Assembly (NCBI GenBank): GCA_018819265.1
Contig: JAHJQI010000023.1
Location: 1-38,659 of the forward strand
Reading direction: 5' to 3'
Length of the DNA stretch: 38,659 bases
DNA from: Alphaproteobacteria bacterium
GTDB taxonomy: Bacteria > Pseudomonadota > Alphaproteobacteria > Rhizobiales > Hyphomicrobiaceae
The notes under the pieces were generated by a model. It ran no database searches, had not been told where the DNA came from, and saw only the letters and a program-made list of their open reading frames with translations. The translations under genes were made by a program, and so were the position numbers. This document shows positions 11,273 to 18,953 of this stretch, in pieces. The first letter of the stretch is position 1. Every line of letters starts with the position of its first letter.

Positions 11273-13054
11273 TTGGCTGGATCGATCAACGTCCCCGCCT
11301 ACAGCGATGCGCTGGTCGTCCTCGGGACCGCCGGGATCGTCGTCCCGCTGTTGAGCCGGTTCGGTTTGAGTCCCGTCATCGGTTATCTTGGTGCCGGCGC
11401 CGTACTTGGCCCGTTGGGCCTCGGAGCCTTTATCGGCGAGGTCCCGTTCCTTTACTGGGTCACTGTGGTCGATGCGAAGAACGTCGCGGGCATCGCCGAA
11501 CTGGGCGTCGTTTTCCTACTGTTCATTATCGGACTGGAGCTGTCGTTCCAGCGACTTCTGACCATGCGCCGGCTGGTTTTCGGCATGGGCAGCCTGCAGA
11601 TTGCAATAACCACCGCGATCGTTGCCTCCGTTGCCGCAGGCTTCGGCCTGACGACCCCTGTCGCGTTGATCATTGGTGCGTCGCTGGCCCTGTCGTCGAC
11701 AGCCATCGTCCTCGAAGTCTTGTCGCGGCAGGATCGACTGGCAACGACGACGGGCCGCCTGAGCTTTTCCGTCCTGCTGGCGCAGGACCTCGCCGTCGTA
11801 CCGCTTCTCATCTACATCTCGCTGATTGCAGCCAGCAACGGCGGCTCCGTTCTCACCGGCGCTGGCGGCGCCCTCCTCCAGGCGTTCGTCGCGGTCGTCA
11901 TAATCATCGCGCTTGGACGCTTGACGTTGCGTCCGCTGTTTCGCCTGGTCGCTGCCACGAAGTCTGACGAGATGTTCATGGCCGCCGCCCTTTTCGTGAT
12001 CGTCGCCACCGGCTTCCTCGCAGCAATCTCCGGCTTGTCCATGGCGCTCGGTGCCTTCGTTGCCGGACTTTTTCTGTCTGACACGGAATATCGCCGCGCC
12101 ATTCAGGCGCGCATCGAACCTTTCAAGGGCCTGCTTCTGGGCATCTTCTTTTTCACCGTCGGAATGAGCATCGACGTCCGCGAGATCCTCCGCGAGCCGG
12201 CCTGGATCTTCGCCAGCGTCGTCGGCCTTGTCGCCGTCAAGGCGCTGGTCGTAATTCTGCTGGCCCGCCTGTACCGCCAGCCGATGCCGGTTGCAGTCGA
12301 GTCGGGACTCGTGCTGGGACCCGGTGGCGAATTCGCATTCGTCGGCATCGGCCTTGCAGCAAGCCTCGGACTTCTATCGAGCGAAGTTTCCAACTTCACC
12401 CTGACGGTTGCGTCCTTGAGCATGCTTTTGATCCCCGCCATGGCGATGATCGGGCAGTCGATCGCCGCGAAGATCACGCCGCAGCCAAGTCCGGAACCCG
12501 AAACGCTGGCCGCCCCCCTGCCGCGCGAAGGCCATGCAATCGTTATCGGATATGGCAGAATGGGCAAGATGGTCTGCGGCCTGTTCCGGGTGCACCAGAT
12601 ACCCTACGTTGCCATAGACTACGATCCCAGATCGGTGACGATCGACCGTCGCAATGACCACGAGGTCTACTACGGCGATGCGACGAACCCGTCATTCCTC
12701 AAGGCGTGCGGCATAGATACGGCCGTAAGCGTCGTCATCACTATCCAGTCGCCATCGATAATCGACGCCATCGTCGAGCAGATCCAATTATTGCGGGATG
12801 ATGTCGAGATCGTCTCGCGGGCCATGGACAACGACCACGCGCGCCACCTTTACGCCACCGGCGTCAGCGATGCCGTTCCCGAAACGACCGAGGCAAGTCT
12901 GCAGCTTTCCGAAGCCGCGCTTCTGGGCATGAACGTGCCCGCAGGTCCCGTCATCGCGTCGATCCACGAAGAACGCGAAAGACTGCGCCAGGAATTGCAG
13001 CGCGCGGCACAGTCCACAACGCACGGCGACAGGCGTCGTCGCGTTCAATCGTGA
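11273..13054 (+). CDS. CPA2-type monovalent cation:proton antiporter with TrkA-N domain (KefB/YbaL-like)
   Basis: This 593-residue inner-membrane antiporter has an N-terminal Na+/H+ exchanger domain of about 12 spans (residues 10-390) with conserved segments VIGYLGAGAVLGPLGLG, LGVVFLLFIIGLEL and LALSSTAIVLEVL. A cytoplasmic TrkA-N nucleotide-binding domain follows, with the Rossmann motif GYGRMG at 426-431. There is a short charged C-terminal tail and no TrkA-C domain. The start is a TTG at 11273, supported by GAGAGG just upstream and by the N-terminal family sequence beginning immediately after. The likely cargo is potassium or sodium in exchange for protons; the exact ion is not readable. 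Confidence 0.9.
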   Translation: MAGSINVPAYSDALVVLGTAGIVVPLLSRFGLSPVIGYLGAGAVLGPLGLGAFIGEVPFLYWVTVVDAKNVAGIAELGVVFLLFIIGLELSFQRLLTMRRLVFGMGSLQIAITTAIVASVAAGFGLTTPVALIIGASLALSSTAIVLEVLSRQDRLATTTGRLSFSVLLAQDLAVVPLLIYISLIAASNGGSVLTGAGGALLQAFVAVVIIIALGRLTLRPLFRLVAATKSDEMFMAAALFVIVATGFLAAISGLSMALGAFVAGLFLSDTEYRRAIQARIEPFKGLLLGIFFFTVGMSIDVREILREPAWIFASVVGLVAVKALVVILLARLYRQPMPVAVESGLVLGPGGEFAFVGIGLAASLGLLSSEVSNFTLTVASLSMLLIPAMAMIGQSIAAKITPQPSPEPETLAAPLPREGHAIVIGYGRMGKMVCGLFRVHQIPYVAIDYDPRSVTIDRRNDHEVYYGDATNPSFLKACGIDTAVSVVITIQSPSIIDAIVEQIQLLRDDVEIVSRAMDNDHARHLYATGVSDAVPETTEASLQLSEAALLGMNVPAGPVIASIHEERERLRQELQRAAQSTTHGDRRRRVQS

Positions 13055-13099
13055 GCCCGGCCGGGAATCTCCGCAGTATTTTGGGTCCCAAAAGGCATT

Positions 13100-13822
13100 T
13101 CAGTCGTCCCGCAGCAAACGCGTTGCGATCGGGTAGAGGCCTTCCTGGCCGAGCATCCAGACGGCGAACGCGTCGCCGCCAAACAACGGCTCGAAGGCTT
13201 CGTCCATCACGTTGAGGCCGCCGGCGTACGAGCCGAACGCCGGCATGATGAGCCGCACGCCGTTGCCGATGAAGCAGGGCCGCCGCAGGCTGAAACCGTC
13301 ACGCGCGATTCTGGCGGCAGGATGCAGGTGCCCGGCGATCTCGTGTGTCGTCCACGCCCCGCGCGGTTCATGGCGCAGCGTGATGCCTTCGACCGTCAAT
13401 TCCGGAACCACGAATCCGCCGAGTTGGTCGGCGATCTCGGGGTCGTGGTTGCCCGTCACCCAGATCCACTCGCAGGCGTCCTGCATGATCCGCAGCTTCT
13501 CGAGTTCGGTTTCCGGCATGCGGTCTGCGGCATTGCGATCATGGAAGCTGTCGCCGAGTGCGACAACGGTCTTGGCGCCGAACCTGTCGACCGCCTTCGC
13601 GACCTGGAGCAGGGTTTCGCGCGTATCGTAGGGTGGCAGCAATTGCCCCTTTGCGGCAAACGAGGAGCCCTTTTCGAGGTGCAGGTCAGCAACAATGAGA
13701 GCCTTTTCCGCCGGCCAGTAGAGCGCCCCTGAAACGTCCGCGACAAACGACTTGCCGCAGATCGAAACGTTCTGCTCCCTGAAGTCGTTTATACCCAGGC
13801 GCTCTGGCTTCAATTGCAGCAT
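13100..13822 (-). CDS. pdeM: Ligase-associated DNA damage response phosphoesterase PdeM
   Basis: This 240-residue calcineurin-like metallophosphoesterase belongs to the PdeM family. Metal-binding motifs are in order: DLH at 46-48, GDSFHD at 90-95, GNHDPE at 124-129 and GHLHP at 164-168. The LYWPAEKALIVADLHLEKGSSFA block is diagnostic for PdeM. The ATG at 13822 is chosen because GAGGG lies 7 bases upstream; the frame remains open to a GTG at 13912. It follows lhr on the same strand with under 100 bp between them. The family cassette often also contains an exonuclease and an ATP-dependent ligase, which are not in this window. Confidence 0.92.
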   Translation of the reverse strand: MLQLKPERLGINDFREQNVSICGKSFVADVSGALYWPAEKALIVADLHLEKGSSFAAKGQLLPPYDTRETLLQVAKAVDRFGAKTVVALGDSFHDRNAADRMPETELEKLRIMQDACEWIWVTGNHDPEIADQLGGFVVPELTVEGITLRHEPRGAWTTHEIAGHLHPAARIARDGFSLRRPCFIGNGVRLIMPAFGSYAGGLNVMDEAFEPLFGGDAFAVWMLGQEGLYPIATRLLRDD

Positions 13823-13918
13823 CGCCAAACCCTCGTGCTTCGAGCGTGAAAGAGAACGCGACTGTAAACTGAGCCGTCCCGAATGCGCACCCTGCGCGCA
13901 GGGCTGATCCACGGGTTT

Positions 13919-16558
13919 CTACTCGCAGCCCATCGCATCCCGGATCAGATCCTCGGCAGCTTCCCGCAGCAGATCCTCGCGGCCGCTTGTTCCAACCGGT
14001 TCGCGCCCGATCTCCAGGAGGATCGGCACGGAGAGCGGCGAAACCCGTTCCAGGTCCTTGTGGACGATGGCCCCCCGGATGCGCTTCAGAAAATCGCCGA
14101 GCCGCCCGATGTCGAGAAGTCCCGTCGACGCGTCGGCCCGCGCCGCCTCAAGTAGGATGTGGCCGGGGTCATGTTTCATCAGGACGTCGTAGACGAGGTC
14201 GGTCGACATCGTCACCTGCCGTCCCGACTTCTCCTTGCCCGGATGCCGCCGCTCGATGAGACCCGCGATCACGGCGCAGTAGCGGAAGGTTCGCTTCATC
14301 AGGCTTGATTCGGCAAGCCACGATTCGAGATCGTCGCCCAGCATGTCCTCTTCGAAGAGAGCCGCAAGCGGGACTGAGCCCGATCGGATCATCGCGCCGA
14401 TATCGCCGCGCGCCCAGATCGAAAGTCCGTAATCGTTGGCGACGAACCCCATCGGCATGACGCCCGCACGTTCCAGCCGGCGGGTCAGGAGCATGCCGAG
14501 GGTCTGGTGGGCGAGCCGTCCCTCGAAGGGGTAGACGACCATGTGATGGCGTCCACCCCGCGGGAACGTCTCGACCAGCACCTCGCTGGCGTCAGGAAGC
14601 GCCGAGCGTTCGCCCTGCAGCGCCAGCCATTCGGCGACCGGGACCGGCAGGTGCGCCCACGCCTCACGGTCGTGCAGCATGGCGCGGACCCGCTCGGCAA
14701 GATGCGTTGACAGCGGGAACTTGCCCCCCGCATAGCTCGGCACGACCGGATCGGAGGCTGACGCCCGCGACACGTAGGCCTCGGTCTCCTTCAGCCCTTC
14801 GAAGCGCAGGACCTCGCCGGCGAAGACGAACGCCTGTCCGGGAGCCAGTTGCTCGACGAAATGCTCCTCGACTTCGCCGAGCACCCTGCCGCCGGTCAGC
14901 GGACGTAGAGGAGTTGAAGCGCGCGAGGAAGACCCACGCCCGCGCAACCGCCCGCGCCCGATAAGCCGGACCTTGATCATCGGGCTCTCGACGATCGTTC
15001 CCGCATTCATCCGGTAGCTTTGCGCGATTCTGCCGTTCGCAACCCGCAGCCGTCCGTCGGCCTCAGGGCGCAGCTTGGTGAACCGCTCGTAGGACTTGAG
15101 CGCATAGCCGCCGGTCGCGACGAAGTCGACGATTCGATCGAACGTGGCGCGCTGCAACCATGCGTACGGCGATGCACGCCTCACTTCGGCGAAAAGTTCG
15201 TCCATCGCGAACGGCGCCTGGCAGGCCATTCCGAGCACGTGCTGCGCCAGCACGTCGAGCGAGCCGCGCCGCGATAGCGCGACATCCTGCACGCCCGCCC
15301 GCGCCGCATCGAGCGCCGCCCGGCATTCGAGAACCTCGAAGCGGTTGCCCGGCACGAGGATCGCCCGGCTCGGCTCATCGAGGCGGTGATTGGAGCGCCC
15401 GATTCGCTGCAGGAGACGGCTTGAACCCTTGGGTGCCCCCACGTTGATGACGAGATCGACGTCGCCCCAGTCGATGCCGAGATCGAGCGTCGAAGTGGCA
15501 ACGACGGCATCGAGCGTGCCGGCCGCCATCGCTGCTTCGACCTTGCGCCGCTGGCCATGATCGAGCGAACCGTGATGCAGCGCGATGCGCAGCCCGTCCT
15601 CGTTGACCCGCCACAGCTCCTGGAAGATCAGCTCCGCCTGCATGCGCGTATTGACGAACACGAGCGTCAGCGCATGGCGTTTGATCGCCTGATAGATCGA
15701 GGCCATCGCGTAGAGCGCCGAATGACCAGACCACGGCGCCGGATCGTCGGCTTCGAGGATGGCGATCTCCGGCTCCGCGCCGGGCTGCGCAACGACGGTA
15801 TCGGCAAGCCGTGTCATCGCATCGGGAGCGTCCTGCGCGACGAGATAGGCTCTGAGCTCGCTCGGACTGGCGACGGTCGCCGACAGGCCGATCGTGATCA
15901 GCTCGGGCGCCAGCGTCCTCAACCGGGCAAGATCGAGGCTTAGAAGATCGCCGCGCTTCGATCCGGAAATGGCATGCAGTTCGTCGAGGATCACCGTGCG
16001 CACATCGGCGAAGAGATAAGGCGCGTCGGGGTGCGCCAGCAGCAGGGCGACCTGTTCGGGCGTGGTGAGAAGAATCTCGGGCGGCTTGGTGCGCTGGCGC
16101 GTGCGCCGGCTGGCCGGTGTATCCCCGGTCCGCGTCTCGCACCTGATTTTCAAGCCCATTTCGCGGATCGGGGTTTCGAGATTGCGCGCGATGTCGACGC
16201 TCAATGCTTTCAGCGGCGAAATATAAAGCGTGTTGAGGCCGGCACCTTTCAAGGTTGCGCGGTCGCGCCTGGAAAGCTCGACGAGGCTCGGCAGGAAACC
16301 AGCGAGCGTCTTGCCCGCTCCCGTCGGCGCAATCAGCAGCGTCGATGTCCGCTTCGTGGCCCGTTCCAGAAGCCCCAGCTGGTGGCTTCTGGGTAGCCAG
16401 CCGCGCACCTTGAACCAGTTCGCGAACTCTGCGGGCAACGCTTCCGTCAACCGCTGCGGCGGCGTCCCAGCAGCGCCCGGCCGCTTGGTGCGGTCAGCAC
16501 CGCCGGACTTCGATCGCTTCTGCGCAACGACCTCGGTTGCCGCGGTGCGTTTGCCCAT
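13919..16558 (-). CDS. Ligase-associated DNA damage response DEXH-box helicase (Lhr-type)
   Basis: This 879-residue superfamily 2 helicase is linked to DNA repair. Walker A is APTGAGKT at residues 77-84, and the DEXH box is DELH at 192-195. The RecA-like C-terminal motor contains STLDLGIDWGDVDLVINVG and QRIGRSNHR. The Lhr-type C-terminal region includes a winged-helix part and the DUF4145-like or Lhr-associated segment (VVYPFEGRLAHQTLGMLL, FVANDYGLSIWA). The first 35 or so residues are basic and low complexity. It is divergent from the DUF6460 gene (about 200 bp away) and is followed by pdeM. The combination with pdeM makes the ligase-associated assignment firm. Confidence 0.94.
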   Translation of the reverse strand: MGKRTAATEVVAQKRSKSGGADRTKRPGAAGTPPQRLTEALPAEFANWFKVRGWLPRSHQLGLLERATKRTSTLLIAPTGAGKTLAGFLPSLVELSRRDRATLKGAGLNTLYISPLKALSVDIARNLETPIREMGLKIRCETRTGDTPASRRTRQRTKPPEILLTTPEQVALLLAHPDAPYLFADVRTVILDELHAISGSKRGDLLSLDLARLRTLAPELITIGLSATVASPSELRAYLVAQDAPDAMTRLADTVVAQPGAEPEIAILEADDPAPWSGHSALYAMASIYQAIKRHALTLVFVNTRMQAELIFQELWRVNEDGLRIALHHGSLDHGQRRKVEAAMAAGTLDAVVATSTLDLGIDWGDVDLVINVGAPKGSSRLLQRIGRSNHRLDEPSRAILVPGNRFEVLECRAALDAARAGVQDVALSRRGSLDVLAQHVLGMACQAPFAMDELFAEVRRASPYAWLQRATFDRIVDFVATGGYALKSYERFTKLRPEADGRLRVANGRIAQSYRMNAGTIVESPMIKVRLIGRGRLRGRGSSSRASTPLRPLTGGRVLGEVEEHFVEQLAPGQAFVFAGEVLRFEGLKETEAYVSRASASDPVVPSYAGGKFPLSTHLAERVRAMLHDREAWAHLPVPVAEWLALQGERSALPDASEVLVETFPRGGRHHMVVYPFEGRLAHQTLGMLLTRRLERAGVMPMGFVANDYGLSIWARGDIGAMIRSGSVPLAALFEEDMLGDDLESWLAESSLMKRTFRYCAVIAGLIERRHPGKEKSGRQVTMSTDLVYDVLMKHDPGHILLEAARADASTGLLDIGRLGDFLKRIRGAIVHKDLERVSPLSVPILLEIGREPVGTSGREDLLREAAEDLIRDAMGCE

Positions 16559-16755
16559 GCGTGGTCTCTTCAGCCTCTCCGCGGTCCGCTCACTGCGCTT
16601 TGCCGTACCCCGCAGGGTCGCCAGCGACGTGAAGCCATGTTAAAGCCCTGCCGCCTTGGATTCCATCGCGGTGATCACTCCCGGCGACGGGCTGGGTCTC
16701 GATCTTGGAACCAATCGGAACTCGAATCGTCCTTTTCGGAACGAAAGCTGAAGTC

Positions 16756-17046
16756 ATGGATCGCAATACGCTGTTTGGCGGCAACCCTTTTGGAGTGCTA
16801 ATCCGCCTCGTTCTGATTTCCATCGTCGTCGGCATAATCCTGTCGGCGCTCGGCATCACGCCACGCAACCTGTTCTATCACCTCGATATCCTGGCGCGCC
16901 GTCTCTACGACCTCGGCTTCGGCGTCTTCGAAAACATCTTCGGTTATCTCGTGCTCGGTGCCGTCGTGGTGGTGCCGATCTGGTTTGTCGCCCGCCTTTT
17001 CGGGTTGCTGAGCAGCGACAAGTCGGACAGCGGCCGCAAGGGCTGA
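16756..17046 (+). CDS. DUF6460 domain small membrane protein
   Basis: This 96-residue protein has two hydrophobic spans: LIRLVLISIVVGIILSALGI (about residues 13-32) and YLVLGAVVVVPIWFVARLF (about 67-85). The LGITPRNLFYHLDILARRLYDLGF segment between them matches the DUF6460 family, which is common in Hyphomicrobiales. Function is unknown. The ATG at 16756 is preferred over an upstream in-frame ATG at 16705 because family proteins begin just before the NPFGVLIRL block. It is divergent from lhr and convergent with pyrD. Confidence 0.8.
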   Translation: MDRNTLFGGNPFGVLIRLVLISIVVGIILSALGITPRNLFYHLDILARRLYDLGFGVFENIFGYLVLGAVVVVPIWFVARLFGLLSSDKSDSGRKG

Positions 17047-17104
17047 TGGGTCGAATCTGATCCGGATCGCTGGGACTGCGAGGCCTCGTTGATCAGTGAT
17101 CGCC

Positions 17105-18199
17105 TTATTCGTCCAACGGCTGGCTCGCCCAGTGCGCGGCCCGGCGTCCGCTGAGTTCACCGATGCAGCCGGCCCCGGCCTCTTCGCAGGCCTCCGCCAG
17201 ATGGTCCTTGATGCGCCCGATCAGCGGCCAGCCTTCGTAGATAAGCCCGGTGTAAAGCTGGATCAGGCTGGCGCCGGCCTCGAACTTCGCCAGTGCCGTC
17301 TCGCCGCTGTCGATGCCGCCGATGCCGATCAGCGGCACCCGCCCGCCGGTCGCCTGATGCACTCTTGCAAGCTTCACCGTCGATCGGTGGAACAGCGGCC
17401 GCCCCGATAGCCCGCCGGCCTGGCGGGAAGTCTCGCCGGCAACGCGCGGCCGTGTGACCGTCGTATTGGAGACGGCGATTCCCTCGACGGCGTGCGCCAT
17501 CAGCCGTTCGCAGATCGGCGCGATATCCTGTTCGGCAATGTCGGGTGCGATCTTGACGATGATCGGTCGAGTGGCTTCGCCCGCCGTGGCGAGCCGCTGG
17601 CGCGCTTCCGTCAACCGGCCGATGAGCTCGTCGAGCGCCTCGGGAGCCTGCAGGTCGCGCAGGCCCGGCGTGTTCGGCGAAGAGATGTTGACCGTGAAGT
17701 AGCTCGCCACCGCATTGAACGTCTCGAGCCCTTTGATATAGTCGGCGGCGCGGTCCTCGCTGTCTTTGTTGGCGCCGATGTTGACGCCGACGATGCCGCC
17801 CTGCTTCGCCCGCGATTGCAGCCTGCGCAGCGCCGCCTCGTGGCCACCGTTGTTGAACCCGAGCCGGTTGATCACGGCCCGGTCCTTGATCAGGCGGAAG
17901 ACGCGCGGCGTCGGGTTTCCCGACTGCGGGCGTGGCGTCACCGTGCCGATTTCGGCGAATCCGCAGCCGAGCGCGAGGATCGCGTCGGGAACGCGCGCGT
18001 CCTTGTCGAAGCCTGCCGCCACGCCGACGGGATTGGGAAAGTCGAGGCCGAACAGGCGCTGCTGCAGCGCTGCCGATCCGGCTTTTTCATCGTGTGGCAG
18101 GAGTCCGAGTTCCAGGCCCCGCAGCGCCATCTCGTGGGCGTCTTCCGGCGGCAGCGCCAGCAACATCGGCTGCGCCAGTTTGAGAAGGCCGCCGAACAT
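17105..18199 (-). CDS. pyrD: Quinone-dependent dihydroorotate dehydrogenase (class 2) PyrD
   Basis: This 364-residue enzyme oxidises dihydroorotate to orotate in pyrimidine synthesis and passes electrons to quinone at the inner membrane. The N-terminal amphipathic region (LLKLAQPMLLALPPEDAHEM) is the class 2 membrane-association segment. FMN and substrate motifs include NPVGVAAGFDKDARV, INRLGFNNGG, VNIGANKD and the catalytic-serine segment NISSPNTPGLRDL. The ATG at 18199 overlaps the DUF952 stop (TGATG) and has a G-rich ribosome site. The longer upstream open frame is only the antisense of coding sequence in another frame. Confidence 0.96.
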   Translation of the reverse strand: MFGGLLKLAQPMLLALPPEDAHEMALRGLELGLLPHDEKAGSAALQQRLFGLDFPNPVGVAAGFDKDARVPDAILALGCGFAEIGTVTPRPQSGNPTPRVFRLIKDRAVINRLGFNNGGHEAALRRLQSRAKQGGIVGVNIGANKDSEDRAADYIKGLETFNAVASYFTVNISSPNTPGLRDLQAPEALDELIGRLTEARQRLATAGEATRPIIVKIAPDIAEQDIAPICERLMAHAVEGIAVSNTTVTRPRVAGETSRQAGGLSGRPLFHRSTVKLARVHQATGGRVPLIGIGGIDSGETALAKFEAGASLIQLYTGLIYEGWPLIGRIKDHLAEACEEAGAGCIGELSGRRAAHWASQPLDE

Positions 18200-18564
18200 C
18201 ACAAAAGTCCCCCCGGAATGAGGGGGACGCCGTCGTCGCCAAGCGGCAGCTCGTAGACCGCCGCCGCCTTGTCGGCCGGCAGGTCTGAAAAAAAGTGTGG
18301 AAAAAGTTCGCCCCCGCGCGATGGCTCCCACTTGAGCGCGGGCCCGAGATCCTCGGCCCGAAACGCAACGAGCACCAGATCGCTTTGTCCATGGAAGTAT
18401 TTGGCTGCCGTCCCGGCAAGTTGCGTTGCCGCCGAAAGATGCACGAAGCCATCGCGCAGGTCGTCGGCCGATCCGGCGTAGAATCCAGCTTGCACCGCAC
18501 GCTCCCACTCGGCGCGCGGCAGCATCTTATAGACGACCGATATCACGTCGCTGTTTGCAGCCAT
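18199..18564 (-). CDS. DUF952 domain protein
   Basis: This 121-residue soluble protein belongs to the DUF952 family (VVYKMLPRAEWERAVQAGFYAGSADDLRDGFVHLSAATQL). The ALKWEPSRGGELFPHFF and AAAVYELPLGDDG segments are also family features. Its biochemical function is not established. The gene overlaps pyrD by the TGATG junction, an arrangement frequent in alphaproteobacteria, so the two are translationally coupled. Confidence 0.9.
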   Translation of the reverse strand: MAANSDVISVVYKMLPRAEWERAVQAGFYAGSADDLRDGFVHLSAATQLAGTAAKYFHGQSDLVLVAFRAEDLGPALKWEPSRGGELFPHFFSDLPADKAAAVYELPLGDDGVPLIPGGLL

Positions 18565-18710
18565 TGAGATGATCCATCGAGTTTTCGAGTTGCAGGTGGC
18601 CGGTGCGGGCAGCCATACTCGACCGGAGACAACATGCCGCCTTGGCGCTTTGTGTTCAAAGGGGAAATGGTTTCTGCCAGATGACGGATAACCCTGCGCC
18701 GCCGATCATG
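18565..18710. other. Spacer between DUF952 and the left double-hairpin element
   Basis: No gene is seen. This stretch should hold the promoter for the DUF952-pyrD operon on the minus strand. Its right end carries the 10-bp sequence CCGCCGATCA at 18699-18708, which is repeated directly at 18717-18726 inside the first hairpin arm. Confidence 0.5.
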
Positions 18711-18788
18711 CTAGTACCGCCGATCAGAAGTCCCTGTGTCGTATCAGTCAACCGCTTTCAGGGACTTCTGATCGAAAAGCGGTACTAG
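18711..18788. repeat. Hairpin H1 (left element, outer)
   Basis: This is a perfect two-part inverted repeat. The outer arms CTAGTACCGC (18711-18720) and GCGGTACTAG (18779-18788) pair over 10 bp. The inner arms CGATCAGAAGTCCCTG (18721-18736) and its complement (18759-18774) pair over 16 bp. An AAAA bulge lies on the 3' side at 18775-18778. The loop is 22 nt (18737-18758). No T-run follows, so it is not a standard terminator. Confidence 0.97.
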
Positions 18789-18801
18789 ATTCAATATACT
18801 A

Positions 18802-18878
18802 CTAGTACGCTCTGCTTTCAGAAGTTCGTCAATGTGGTTGCCGCGAATGACTCACGAACTTCTGAAAGCGGGTACTAG
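18802..18878. repeat. Hairpin H2 (left element, inner)
   Basis: The outer arms CTAGTAC (18802-18808) and GTACTAG (18872-18878) pair over 7 bp, and one more C-G pair is possible beyond a G-G mismatch. The inner arms GCTTTCAGAAGTTCGT (18814-18829) and its complement (18854-18869) pair over 16 bp. The internal loop is lopsided, 5 nt on the 5' side and 2 nt on the 3' side, the mirror image of H1. The terminal loop is 24 nt. It is separated from H1 by 13 A/T-rich bases (18789-18801). Confidence 0.96.
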
Positions 18879-18953
18879 CTCAGCGGTTCGACAAAACCGA
18901 GTGATGCACGTGCGTGCAGCCGAGAACTGGGACCCTACTGAGGCGGAGTACCG

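Noticed and set aside
13079..13093. Palindrome TTTTGGGTCCCAAAA between two convergent genes
   Set aside because: It is perfect but its centre is a single base, so it cannot fold as a terminator hairpin without opening pairs. Such a short palindrome could be chance.
18711..18878. Interpretation of the hairpins as integron attC sites
   Set aside because: The folded shape with extrahelical bases is reminiscent, but the RYYYAAC and GTTRRRY core boxes are missing and no integrase gene is in the window.
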